Origin: Paratrimastix pyriformis
Lineage: Eukaryota > Preaxostyla > Paratrimastigidae
DNA length: 64,000 bases
Direction: 5' to 3'
NCBI GenBank assembly: GCA_027972325.1
Contig: JAPMOS010000006.1
Location: forward strand, 229,001 to 293,000
The notes beneath the pieces are model-generated. The model was not told the origin of the DNA. It was given only the letters and a program-made list of their open reading frames with translations, and searched no databases. The position numbers were made by a program, and so were the translations under genes. This document shows positions 12,001-22,425 of this stretch, piece after piece (position 1 is the stretch's first letter; each line of letters opens with the position of its first letter).

Positions 12001-15000
12001 GGTGTCGGCTGGGCCTGCTCCTCCTCGACCGATGGCCAGCCCACGCCCCTCTTCGTGGCCACCTTCAGCTGCACGGCCACCCATGTGGGCAGGCACCTGG
12101 TCGAGGTGCGGCTCTGTGGCGGGTCGGCCCTGGCCGGCGCGCGGGGCCAGCTCGACATGATCGTCACCGGTCTGTCCGACGGGCGCTTGCGCGTGTCTCT
12201 CTGCTCCTCGTTTGCCCGAATACATCGACGATCTCCCTCCTCCCCTCCAGCATCACCATCATCCAAATCACCATCATCCATCTCATCAGCATCATCCATA
12301 TCATCAGCATCAGCCTTATCATTATCATTATCATCAGCAGCAGCAGCATCCAATCATCATGATCGTGATCATCGTGTGCTGTCGTGCAGGACCGGCCGCG
12401 GCCTCGCACAGCACGGTGCGTGTCAGCAACACGACTGTCCCGGCCGGGTCGCTGGTCCAGGCCACTTTTACGGCCCGCGACGCGGCCGGCACGGTGGTGG
12501 GCTGCACTGAGGACACGGCCAATGCCACCTTCGCGGTGAGGTGGTCTTTGTGGGTTGGAGGCGACGGCGGCGACGGCGGCGAGCTGGAGGTTCTCGCTCA
12601 GGCTGACCTTGTGTGGAGCTGTTCGGCCGATCGGCTGGGCCTGTTCGTAGTCATCCTGTGCGCGTGCACCGGCGGCGGGGCCGGGACGGGTCAGCTTTCC
12701 ATCACGATGGCCGGCACCGGGGAGCCCTTGGCATCTTCCCCCAACGTGACGATAATCTTCACCGCTGGTCCGTCTCCGCCGCCCTCGCCCCGCCCCCTCG
12801 CCCACCCCTCGCCCCGCCTCGTCGCCTCTTCTCACTGCCGCCACTACTTCTTTTTCCCCTCTGCGGGTGGCTGTCCTGCCCTGTGTCTGGTTTCCGGCGG
12901 TCGGTTGCGCAGCGGTGGTCTCTGCGGAGCGGAGCAGCTTCGTGGCCCCGGCGAGCATCCCAGCTGGGGCCGCCTACATGGTGACCATCATGGCCCGCGA
13001 CGGGGCGGGCATCGTGGTGCCCTGCACCAGCCTCACGGCCGCGATCACCTTCCGACTGCTGTGGGACGGCGGGGCCGCCTCGGTGTCGGTGGGGCTGGCG
13101 GTGAGCTGGTCCTGCACCGGCAGCAGCCCCGCGGCGGCGGCCAACTTCACGGCCACCTTCGCCCCCACGGCCGCGGGCAGCCACGCGGTGGTCCTCACCT
13201 ACGGCGGCCGGCCGCTGGGCGCTGCTGCGGGCGGCGGCTCCATTGGCGAAGCAGCCGCCAACGTCACCGTCATCCCGGGGCCTCCCTTCGCGGCGCGCTC
13301 TTCCTTCACGACCCTCTCGCCGACGGTCACGGCCGGCGCGACCCTCCACGTCATCTTCACAGCCCGCGACCGGTACGGCAACCACGTTCCCTGTGTTGCT
13401 GCTGCTGCGGCGATGGCTCGTGTTCCCTTTGCCGTGTTCCTCGATGGGTTCACTCCGCCTGGGCTGGCCTGGCTCTGCACGGCCGACGCGCCTGCCCGCT
13501 TCCACTCCATCTTCGTGGCTCCCCCTGAGCCGGGCACGCACGCCCTCACAGCCTCATGTGCCGGGGTCGGCTTCACCGCCGGGCCCTCCACGATCACCGT
13601 CTTGCCTGGTCCGTCCTCTCCCTCACTTCCGCTCCTCTCCTCCTCTTGCCCCTTCGTCCCCCCTCCTCCTAACCGCACACACATTCGCACTTCCTACTCA
13701 CGGCAGACCCTTCGCCAACCACGATCGCCTCTGGCTCGGTCACCTTCACGAGCGACAACCCCAATGGGCCCACGCGTGCCCGGCTGGGCGACCGGCTCTC
13801 GCTGCGCTTTACAGCCAGCGACCCTCTCGGCGCCGCCACCGTCCTCATCATCGGTCATGCCCTGGCCGCCGCCCAGCTCGACCAGGCTGCGACCGAGTGG
13901 GGAGCCTCGTGGGTCGTGCGCTCGAGCGACTGTGCCGAGGCGGGCGGCGTGGCTGCATCGATGTGGGCGACGGTTCTCAACGCCACCGACCGGGCGGGCA
14001 ATCCGCTCCCCTCTGGCACCACCCCGGTGGCAGCCCCGGCCACGGTGGAGCTGGACTGCATCCGCCCCCGCCTGAGCCGGTTGACCTTCACCAGCTCCAA
14101 CGCCCTGCCCCGTGTGGCCCACCCGGGCGACCGTCTGACGGTGTGCTTCACGGCCACGGAGCCCCTTCTTCTCATTACCATCGGGCTCACCATTGCCGGA
14201 CATCCCGTCGGTGTCACCACCGCTGCCCCGACAAGCTTCGAGGCGTCCTATCAGCTGACGATTGCGGACAGCCTGGGGCCGGTGGGCTTCACCGTCCTGA
14301 CGCTGGCCGATCTGGTGGGCAACACCCTTGAGGCGCCCCTGAGCACCCCCACCGAGGGCCCCGCGGTCGTCTACTTCGGTCCGTCTTTCTGCCTGCCTCG
14401 CATGCGCTCTCTCCCTTTATCGTTCTTCTCTCACGCACCTTTTCCTTCTCTTTGACTTCCTCGCTGCCACGCGGCTCACCAGGGAGCAACTGCACTCTGG
14501 ATGCCGACTGTGGCACCGGCGGCACCTGCGTCTCCGTGGCCGCGGGCCTCTTCGGCTGTCGCTGCCCCCCGGGGAGCTCGGGTGCTCGCTGCGAGACCGT
14601 TGAGGGAACGTGCGCAGTGGACGGCGATTGCCACAACGGGGGCACCTGCCAGGGCGCGGCCCCCTCCAAGGCGTGCGCTTGCCCGCCCGCATGGACCGGC
14701 GACCGCTGCGACACCCCTGGTCTGCCTCGTTCTCCGTCTTGTCCCTCCTTCGACGAACTGCCCCCATTTCTTCCTTCAGTGGCCGAAGTGTACCGCTGCC
14801 TCGCGGACGGCGACTGCCAGGCAGGTGGTGACCAGGGGGCTCGCTGTCTGGCCGGCATGCTGACGACCACCGTCGGGGGCAGCTTTGTGCGGCTGTGGGA
14901 GTGCAATTGCACCCACGGCTACGTGTTGACCACCACCCCGTCGGGCTGGACCACCTGCCGGCCGGCCGTCTCCGCCACCACGGTGCTGTGGGTGGTGTAC

Positions 15001-15776
15001 GTGTTCAGTCCACTGGGCAGCCTTCTGCTCATCGCCGTGCTGGTCACGCTGATGCTGATCAAACGTCGGGGCAAGCGCAGGAAGACCCATCCGCAGCAGA
15101 CGAACGACGACTCGAAAAAGGTCTGGTGGGAGAGGGGGCCCTGGGTCGAAGCCGCTTCTGTGGCTTGGAGGCATTCACGTGGGCCTCAAAGTGTATCCCA
15201 TTCATCCCCCCTCCCCCCCCCCCCCCCCCCCTCCTCCCCCCCCCCCCCCCGTAGAAGCAAGAGCTCTCCGTCATTGTGGCGGTCCCTGCGCCGGTGGGCT
15301 TTGTCGTCAATCCCCTCGGCCCCTCGGCCCTGACCTCGGCCCCTCCTGCTGCCTCGCCACCCGACCCTCAGCCCGCGGGTTCATTCTCCCTTCCCGAGGA
15401 CCTGGGCGGCCCCTCACTGCCGTCGGACCTCTTTGCCCCGGCGGTCCCCCCTCCGCCGCCGCCTGTCCCTCAGGAACCCGTAATCATCGGCGCTCCTGAC
15501 CCTGGTCCCGTCGACGCCTGGATCAACGAGAATCTTGACTCCCCGTCGTCTCCCGAACCCCCATCGCCGGTGGCGCCCAGACCCCTCTCGGGAGGGGACC
15601 ATGGGCGACCCCCCTCATCCTCATCACCCTCTCGTTCCGGACAGCGCGCCTCCTCGTCATCGTCGACGAGGCACACTAAAGAGGCGGGCGAGAGAGCGGA
15701 GGCCCCGTCTCCTGCCGTGCTCCCTCCTGATATCATCGACGGGCTCCTGGGTCGGCTCGGCTTGGTGATCTTGTAA
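1..15776 (+). CDS. Giant modular type I membrane protein: filamin/Ig-like domains, EGF-like modules, TM helix, proline-rich tail (5' partial)
   Basis: The gene is cut by the left edge; the first clear exon starts near 142 after a CAG acceptor. It encodes at least 27 domains of about 115 residues with a shared pattern: RD.YGNxVPCT, then LLWDG, then WxC, then TFTPTAAGxH. This resembles filamin-type Ig repeats but adds a conserved Cys pair (PCT and WSC), which I infer to be a disulfide. Five diverged domains (142-2203) precede four super-repeats of five domains (2302-12767). One more copy and a diverged domain share the exon 12913-13608, and a longer Ig-like region spans about 13707-14380. EGF-like modules (14484-14720) and a Cys-rich module (14780-14970) lead to a membrane helix (about 14985-15060) followed by KRRGKRRK, so the tail is cytoplasmic. 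The tail exon starts near 15253 and ends at TAA 15774-15776. Adhesion or signalling is likely; the ligand is unknown. Confidence 0.85.
2302..4757 (+). repeat. Super-repeat unit 1 (domains A-B-C-D-E)
   Basis: Exons: A 2302-2658, B+C 2825-3592, D 3761-4126, E 4380-4757. Every exon length is a multiple of three and every intron is phase 1 (the split codon begins with G). Introns start GTCCGC or GTCCGT and end CAG. Confidence 0.9.
4829..4931. repeat. 8-bp minisatellite in an intron
   Basis: About 13 copies of TCCTCGCC lie in the intron between unit 1 domain E and unit 2 domain A. Neither other unit boundary carries this array. Confidence 0.95.
5005..7450 (+). repeat. Super-repeat unit 2 (domains A-B-C-D-E)
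   Basis: Exons: A 5005-5361, B+C 5536-6306, D 6581-6943, E 7085-7450. Exon A differs from unit 1 at only about three of 357 positions by eye. The following intron (5362-5535) shows little similarity to the unit 1 intron (2659-2824). Confidence 0.9.
7577..10240 (+). repeat. Super-repeat unit 3 (domains A-B-C-D-E)
   Basis: Exons: A 7577-7933, B+C 8136-8903, D 9061-9426, E 9869-10240. The D-E intron is longer (442 bp) and holds a C homopolymer near 9456-9480. Confidence 0.9.
10369..12767 (+). repeat. Super-repeat unit 4 (domains A-B-C-D-E)
   Basis: Exons: A 10369-10731, B+C 10862-11626, D 11804-12169, E 12390-12767. This is the most diverged unit: A carries a six-base insertion near its end and E has an altered WxC loop. 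A fifth A domain follows at 12913. Confidence 0.9.
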
Positions 15777-15953
15777 AAAATTACGGAATCACCGGTTTTT
15801 TCTTCATTCGGCCCTTCTCCTTCGGCTTTCCTCATTTTTTTCCTTTTCGGCCCTTCCTCCTCCTTCTGCGGATCGTGATGATCATGACTTCCGTTTTATT
15901 TCGGTCTGTGTGTTCTCCGGAATTCCTATCTGGTGGGATGCAGTGGCGGAGAA

Positions 15954-17906
15954 ATGACCTGCCGAGCCAGAAAAGTTTTTCGGCGCTACACAGCCAGCAC
16001 AGCCTTGGGAGAAGCCGGCTCTGCCGGCGCTTTGGGCAAGGCACAATGCGAAATGAACGAATCTCTAGGACAATGTAAAGATTTTCTTGATGCGTGTTTA
16101 TCTGGAGAATTGAAAGGCGATTACCAAGAGGCCGAGCAATGCTGCATCCATGCCATTTCCGCTCTCACTTTGGGAATGGAGGATTCGGATTCTCTAGATT
16201 CGGGATCTCAGAGCCTCACCCGCAGTCTGTCTGCTCTATTGTTTGGATGACACCTTTTCCAGTGATCCAAGCAGTTCTCCACCACCACCTCCTCTTCATT
16301 CGCACAAAAGTCCAGCAAACCACCGGTTTCTCTCAAGATGAGCCAATCTCCCAACTCCCACCAACACAAAATGAACCCACTCTGCATCCACCACGGAACC
16401 TCCGTTCAATACTCCACTCTCGGTTGATCACATCCCGGTTGCCCGGTTCTTCGCTTTCGTTCGCCCTCGGATCCTCCATTTCACCCAGTTCAGCACCACC
16501 ATTTTCGACGCTTAGTCCCTCCACACGACCAGCACTGACAAAAGAAGGAGATGGAGGGGACAATGAGGCACTTACACGAACAATAGAGCGAGAAATCGTG
16601 CAGGGCAGTCCAGGAGTCTCGTGGGATGATGTCGGTCTGTCCCTTCTCGTTGTTCGACAGAGATGACGGCTGCCTCCGAAACCAAGTTGGTCTCCGCGAA
16701 GCGAAGGAGGCGCTTCGGGAAATGGTCATCCTTCCCGCGGTGCGACCCGATCTGTTCACCGGGCTCCGGTCCCCGCCTCGGGGTCTCCTCCTCTTTGGGT
16801 CCGGACACTCGTTTCGCTAATTGTACTAAGTCCCGGGCAGACCCCCGGGGACAGGGAAAACCATGTTGGTGCGAGCCTTGGCGAGTGAGGTTCGCGCTTG
16901 TTTTCTGGCCCTGTCGGCCAGTGTTCTGATGAGCAAGTATGTCTGCATCCGTTCACCTTGGTTGGGAAGCGGATTGACCGGACCTGCGCAGGTGGGTGAG
17001 GGAGAAAAGCTCGTGCGGGCCCTCTTTGCTGTCGCAGCGACTCGGCAACCGGCCATTATTTTCGTAGACGAGGTCGACTCCCTCCTGACCGTCTGCCCGC
17101 CTTCCCCCGGCTTCTCCGGTTCCTACCCGTGCTCGGGCACAGGCCCGCGGTGCCGACGAAAACGAGGCCTCTCGTCGTCTGAAAACTGAGTTTCTGGTGC
17201 AGCTCGACGGGATCCATTCGAGTCCCACCGACCGAGTGGTCTTCATCGGTCTGCCGCTCCCCCCCCTTGGCAGCCCAGCCGGACCACCCAATAGGGGCAA
17301 CCAACCGCCCGGCTGACCTCGACATGGCCATCTTGCGGCGGATGGTCTGCTCGTGTTATGCGACTCCTGACTTTTCCATCGACATTCGGATTATCTTCAT
17401 AGCCCAGACGAATCTACCTGCCCCTCCCGAACCGAGTCGCCCGCAAGGAACTGCTGTCGCACCTGATCCGCCACGAGCAACACATGCTGACGCCAGCCGA
17501 CATCGACCTGGTCGCCGAGAGATCGGAAGGTCGGCGCCTGCGGCGGTGTGGAAGAGGCGGCCATGACATTCCCGCCATATTGAGCGTGTTGTCTTCTCCT
17601 CTGCCAGGCTACAGCAACGGGGACCTGCAGGGTGTCTGCAAAGAGGCCGCCTTCATTGCCATCCGTGAGCTGGGCCAGGCCATCGAGGACGTGACCGCCG
17701 TGCGGCCGCTGACCCTGGCCGATCTGCTGGGGGCCCTGGCGAAGGTGCGCCCGCCCATCTCGCCCAGGGACCTGGCCGCCCTGGACCGGTGGAACCGCGA
17801 TTTTGGCTCTTCCACGACGGAGCGAACGCAACAAGAGGAGGAGGAGGAGGAGGAGAGGCACGGAGACGGGGAGGCGAGTGGCGCGCAAGGAGGGGGAGAA
17901 ACCTGA
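15954..17906 (+). CDS. SPAST: Spastin-like AAA ATPase (microtubule severing)
   Basis: Family role: hexameric ATPases that pull tubulin tails and cut microtubules. The AAA core is read across introns: [26 protein letters not shown], Walker A PPGTGKTM (near 16845), [18 protein letters not shown], Walker [12 protein letters not shown] (near 17065), sensor ATNRPADLD (near 17300), then a small lobe [20 protein letters not shown] (17613 on). [15 protein letters not shown] points to spastin rather than katanin or fidgetin. Introns begin GTCTGT, GTCCGG, GTCTGC and GTCGGC. The N-terminal stretch [15 protein letters not shown] (near 16105) could be an MIT-type helical repeat, as in spastin, but this is weak. 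An acidic Glu run lies near the C-terminus. The start is uncertain: ATG 15954, or ATG 16053 in the same frame. The exon path between 16235 and 16560 is unresolved. Confidence 0.85.
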
Positions 17907-17957
17907 TGAACAAAAAAAGGAGGATTAATGAGATACAGCTGGCTCTTTCTGTTTTCT

Positions 17958-19486
17958 TTATGGCGGAGGCACCTGGGTGGCGAGGCGGCCTGCCAAAGCG
18001 GCCGCGGGGAGGCCGAGGGCCGCGGGTGCCGAAGCTGCCGCCATCAGGTCGGCCGGGGAGGGGGTGGAGGGGGGTGTGGCCATGGGGGCTGCGGCGGAGG
18101 CGGCCGGGGCCAGGGACGGGGCCTGGCTGCCGCCCATGGGGACCGGCAGGGGCGGCGGCAGGACGGGCGAGCTGGCGGGCGAGGTGGTCGGGTGGGCGCC
18201 AGCGTCGGCACACCCACCGGCGGCGTCCTCGTCGGGCTCTTCCTCCTCCTCCATCCCCTCGGCGTCCTCCTCGCCGCCCGCCTGGGCCGAGGCCTGCCCG
18301 TCGATGGGCTTGCGGGTGGCCTGCAGCATCGAGGGGAACACGTGGCCCGGGCGCCCGTGGAAGATGCTGGTCGGGAAGCGCGAGAGGATGGCCGAGGTCA
18401 GCGGGCACTCGCTCGTCTGGTTGACGTTCAGGTTGATCGAGTTCACTAGAGCGAGTTGGTTCGGGGGGGGGGGGGGGGGGGTGGACAAGGGGAAGGGGGT
18501 GGTGAGTGACGTGTGGCAGAGGGCGCGGGTCAGCAAGGTGCGGACCATCGACCAGAGCCGGGTCGAGGATGGCGCAGATCCGGGCGGGGCGCTGCTCTGC
18601 TCATGCATGGCCGGCTGTCCGGAGGAGGAGGAGGAGGAGGAGGGGGGGGGGGGGGGGGGGGCATAGCAATCAGAATCTCCGGGGGGGTCGTGGGGAGGGA
18701 AGGCAGTGCGCCACACGCCCCACACGCACGGCACGGGGCCCGCAGCCCCGGGGGACGGACATGGGCGGGGCGCTTGGGGGGTTCGCCGTATCCGGTGGGG
18801 AACTGGTACTCGGGGGCGAAGGGCCGGGCCATCATGGGCTGGTACCCCATGGCGGCTGGTGCCCGGGGGGTGGCTGTCGCCGAGGCGCCTTGGGGGTGGG
18901 GCATCATCGACTTGGCCGTGGGGTACAGCGGCGAGGCGGGAGACTGGGGGGCCATCTCGGGGGGCGAGGGCATCTTGGCCTCGGCGGGGGCGGCCGGCTG
19001 CTGCATGGGCATCGCCGGGGGGGATCCCACGGCCGCCATGCTGGCCAGGATGGTCGTGTCGGGTTCGTTCTTGATCGAGGCCATGCTGTCCGTGCCCAGG
19101 GGCATGGGCGCCGGCGCGCCGGAGAGCCGCTGCTGGAAGACGCCAAACTTGATGGCGTGGCTCTGGACCTGGAGGGGGGTCCGGGTCACAACGACCGAGG
19201 CGATATCCTTCCAGGCGGGTCCATGCATCGCCCAGCCACGAAGGAAGGCTTTGTGTTCCTCACGCAGCCAGGGTCGCGGGCGCGGCTCATCTACCGGAAA
19301 GGAATCTCGGGATCCAAAAAAAAGAAGAGAGAAAAAAAACAAACCGCGAATCAATTCTCCGACTTTCCTGAGGTCTTCGCGGCCAGGAATGGCCTCTGAT
19401 CCCGAAGAGGGGCCGCCAGGAGGAAGGACGAGTGTGCCATCGTCTTCAAAGATATCTTCGATTGTTCGAAAAGCTTGGGGATGCAC
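17958..19486 (-). CDS. SHAQKYF-type Myb/SANT-like protein
   Basis: The start is ATG at 19486 (MHPQAFRTIEDIFEDDG). A Myb-like helix bundle follows: RPRPWLREEHKAFL, then GWAMHGPAWKDIA, then LQVQSHAIKFG. This matches the SHAQKYF class known from plant circadian and other Myb-like regulators, with SHAIKFG in place of SHAQKYF. An in-frame 51-nt intron (GTTTGT...GTAG, about 19304-19354) splits the part before the Myb domain. A second intron starts with GTCCGC near 18547 and ends CTAG near 18450, and contains C-runs. The rest is rich in Pro, Ala, Met and Gln, then an acidic stretch and a Pro/Ala tail ending at 17958. It is probably a DNA-binding nuclear protein; its targets are unknown. It converges on the spastin-like gene with a 51-bp gap. 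Confidence 0.75.
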
Positions 19487-19781
19487 AAATGGATGCGACT
19501 GTGTAGATTGTTTGTGGGAACGGCTACTATTTACAGAAGGCGGGAAATAGAGGTTGGGAAGTGGGAAGTTGGGTGGAAATCCGGGGTATGTGTAGGGAGG
19601 CCCAAAACGACTAAACCGGCAGAAAGGAAGAATGCGGTTGTACCAAAATGGGTTTCCACAGACGGATCCATTCTGGTCTCGAACCAGAGGTTTGGTTCAA
19701 AAGTAGTGAGGAGGACTCTACAACCCGCGGGTTCTCGTTCCTGTTTTTTTCTCCAGCAGTTCTTCGTCAAGAAACGTCAAA

Positions 19782-20435
19782 ATGCAGGCACTTTTGCAAG
19801 AAAAAAACCGTCTTGAAAAGGAACTTTTGGTTGCTGACGAAGCCGTTGTCAATCTTTCGAAAGCCAAGCAGGCGCTCACCGATGCGAATGTTCGACTTCA
19901 GGCGCAGGTGGCCCAACTGCAGCAAGAGCTGCAACGGCAGCAGCAACAATTCCAACAATTCCAACAAAGACTCCAACAAGCGCCGCCTTCCTATCGCAGT
20001 CCCGGCTTCCAACAACAGCTCCCGACCGACGATGCCCCGACGAACTCACAGCAACAAGTCCAACAACTCGCCTCGGTCATGCAGGGTCTTCTGAGCCGCT
20101 CGTCCCCTGCGCCCGCCGAGGTCACCCCGGCTATTTTGAACGACCAGGTCCGGACCCAGCTCACCCAGGCCCAGCTGGGGCTGGAGCGGGAGCGTGCCCA
20201 GCTCCTGGCCCGGTCGGTCCGGTCGGAGGAGGAGCTCCGGGTGACCCGGCAGCTGTACAGCGGGATGCTAGTGCGGTACCAGTCTGTCCCCTGCCCTGAC
20301 CTGGCGTTCTTATCCCTCATCACGGTCATTGCGGACAGGCAGGAGACCACGCGTCTGCGGCACCTGCTGGCCTCCCACGGGCTCGACCCCGACGAGGGGG
20401 CCCCACCCAATCTACTGCGGTCCCCCCAGCTGTGA
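19782..20435 (+). CDS. Coiled-coil protein of unknown function
   Basis: I do not recognise a family. The protein opens MQALLQEKNRLEKELL and has an N-terminal heptad-like coiled coil (about residues 1-65) that runs into a Gln-rich stretch (QLQQELQRQQQQFQQFQQRL). A linker and a second helical segment (TQLTQAQLGLERERAQLLAR) follow. A 57-nt stretch near 20282-20338 begins GTCTGT and ends GACAG. It has no stop and keeps frame, but it fits the intron pattern of the window; removing it joins RYQ to QETTRLRHLLASHG. The start ATG 19782 is the first after an AT-rich leader. It is divergent from the Myb-like gene, 295 bp away. Confidence 0.65.
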   Translation: MQALLQEKNRLEKELLVADEAVVNLSKAKQALTDANVRLQAQVAQLQQELQRQQQQFQQFQQRLQQAPPSYRSPGFQQQLPTDDAPTNSQQQVQQLASVMQGLLSRSSPAPAEVTPAILNDQVRTQLTQAQLGLERERAQLLARSVRSEEELRVTRQLYSGMLVRYQSVPCPDLAFLSLITVIADRQETTRLRHLLASHGLDPDEGAPPNLLRSPQL

Positions 20436-20952
20436 CGACCCGCTCTCGGAACGACGCGCCTCGCATCTCATCGCGAGTCGCGGCGTCCCGGGACCCCTCC
20501 ACACCTCAACACGTTCCCCCCGAGGCCCCGTGGCGTGTCGTCGTTCCCCCCAACCCAACCCGTCCCCGCACGTCGCCATCCCGATGCGCGCATGGGTGTG
20601 GCCAACAGAGCCCGCAGGGCACAGCCACCTGAGCCTCCTCCTGCCGGATGGTCGGAAGAGGGAGCGGGGGGATAGAAGGAGGAGGCTCTGGACGGGCACC
20701 CTGGCTCCGATCCGTGAGGGCAAATTTGAATTGGGGGAAGGTGTTCGACGAGTGGCGGGCGGGGTTCTTCCAACAGTGTAACCCCCCCCGACCGGGCGAC
20801 CGGGGGAGGGAGAGGAGAAGGAGGCAGAGGTGAAAATCCACAGACAACGAAGCGGAGGGGAGGGGGGGAGGGAGGGTTTGGATATTGGGGGTGGCAAGAG
20901 GGGAGATGGTGGCGGATTCCCGAGAGAGGAAATCCCACCCCGCCCCTCGAGA
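20436..20952. other. Convergent 3' flank with no supported gene
   Basis: These 517 bases lie between the coiled-coil gene stop and the AP-3 sigma stop. Open frames here are Pro/Arg/Gly-rich and lack domain signal. It probably holds the 3' ends of both transcripts. Confidence 0.6.
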
Positions 20953-21525
20953 TCACCGGGACGCCCGATCCATCTTGTCCTGTGCCTCCAGGGAGGGGAG
21001 GATGTTCTGGTAGCGGGCCTCGATCACCAGGCCGCCCAGAATCATCTCGTCCAAAATGAAGTGGACCTATGAACAGTGATGCAAGGGGAATACAGATTGT
21101 GGTGCCGAGTCGAAAGACCTTATCGGAATGGAAAATCAGATCGAGTTCGCAAACATTCTCGAATTGATGATCCAGGCATTCCACAAAGGACTGAATCAGG
21201 TCCATGATACCGAGCTCGCTCTCAGCCGAGTCAACCACCATAATAAAACAAAGTGTGGCATACGTCCGATAAACGATCTTCACGCCATTCCCCTTTCCCC
21301 AAAAGCCGTAAGCATTCTCAAGGAAGTTGCAGGCAGAAGGGGGCCTCTTCGAGATGGCTTGATACACCTCACGGATCAGTTTCTTTTGTGTATCAATCGG
21401 CTACGATGGGAGTGTGAAATCGCAAATTTTGAAATCGCAAATGATATAAAACGGACATAACGCTCGTAGAATTTATTCAACCGAGGTTTCCCCCTGTTGT
21501 TGATGATCAAACAAGCCAAAATCAT
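20953..21525 (-). CDS. AP3S: AP-3 adaptor complex sigma subunit
   Basis: This is the small subunit of the AP-3 adaptor, which sorts cargo from endosomes to lysosome-type organelles. The start is ATG 21525 (MILACLIINNRGKPRLNKFY). An intron with donor GTCCGT follows ERY. The second exon (QKKLIREVYQAISKR, then YRTYATLCFIMVVDSAESEL, GIMDLIQSFVECLD, FENVCELDLIFHSDK) matches the longin-like sigma fold. VDSAESELGIMDLIQ and FENVCELDLIFH are diagnostic of AP-3 rather than AP-1 or AP-2. A GTCTTT...ATAG intron joins to VHFILDEMILGGLVIEAR, and the gene stops at 20953. The protein ends soon after LEAQDKMDRASR, shorter than the animal form with its longer C-terminal tail. Its start codon lies 38 bp from that of the divergent acetyltransferase. 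Confidence 0.93.
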
Positions 21526-21563
21526 GATTGTCTCAACCTGCGCACCAGTCGCTATCCGAAGAG
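21526..21563. promoter_or_regulatory. Very short bidirectional promoter region
   Basis: Only 38 bp separate the inferred start codons of the AP-3 sigma (-) and GNAT (+) genes. Both leaders and core promoters must fit here or overlap the opposite gene. No TATA box is obvious. Confidence 0.4.
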
Positions 21564-22425
21564 ATGGCGACGGAGCAAGCAGAATCGGGTGCTGCCGGGT
21601 TCCAGTTCCAGTTTACAAAGGAGGGTGAAGTTCCTGTTCTAGAGACACCTCATCTCTTTGGGTACATTTTGGGCCCTTGGCATGCCGACGATATCATCGC
21701 TATTTGGAATGATAAATCGTCTGTGGGCGCGTCCTCTTACAATAATTTGCCTCCTGTTTAGCACAAGCCGATGGATGGCCGATCCGGAGTCTGTTCCGAG
21801 ATTTCTGCCATTCCGCTCACATCACCACGTGCAGGGGCGAACCCTGCAATCATGAAGAGTATCTGGAGAACCATTCTACCCACCCTTCGGAAGTCACTGA
21901 TGGGCGATCTTTTATTTTTTACACAAAAGAGGACCGCGTTCCGGCGGCATTCTCGGCCTTCTATGATTTCGATACCTCGAATTCCTCGGCCGAGACCTCC
22001 TTCTGTGTTGTGCCCTCCTTCCGTGGTCGTGGCTTTGGTCTGTGGCCATTTTGTCTCTAACCGGCAGAGTTTTTGAAATTTCTGTTGTGGGAGTAGGCAC
22101 CGAGGTGAATGGGGCCGCCATCTGCTACGCCTTCGAGTCGACCCACTTCCAGTGCCACAGCCTCTTCTCGACGGTGGTGACGGAGAATGCGCCCTCGGTC
22201 GCCTGCACGGAGCGGTGCGGGTACAAAAAGGTCTCCCTCCCCCCGTCCAGGCGCACTGACCCGGGTCGGTGTCGCCCCCCCCAGATCGGCATCCGGCGTG
22301 AGACGCACCGCCTCGAGGGGCGCTGGTACAACGAGTGGCTCTTCGACATGCTGGCGGGCGACTGGCTGGCCGCCAAGGCTGCCCACCCGGCCCTGAGCGG
22401 CATCCGCATCCTGCACGACATCTAG
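21564..22425 (+). CDS. GNAT-family N-acetyltransferase
   Basis: It likely transfers acetyl from acetyl-CoA to an amine; the substrate is unknown. The start ATG 21564 gives MATEQAESGAAGFQFQFT. Exon 1 ends IIAIWNDKS before a GTCTGT donor. Further exons give YTKEDRVPAAFSAFYDFDTS and ETSFCVVPSFRGRGFG, where RGRGFG is the acetyl-CoA pyrophosphate-binding motif (RxxGxG). After a GTCTGT intron, the exon near 22080 gives GVGTEVNGAAICYAFESTHF, and a later one gives IGIRRETHRLEGRWYNEWLF, the usual beta-strand pair at the end of RimI/RimJ-like enzymes. It stops at 22425. Some middle junctions (21720-21850) are not fixed. The 5' end is AT-rich and the 3' end GC-rich. Confidence 0.75.

Noticed and set aside
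2302-13608. CRISPR or satellite array
   Set aside because: Units are coding exons of over 350 bp with phase-1 introns, not short direct repeats with spacers.
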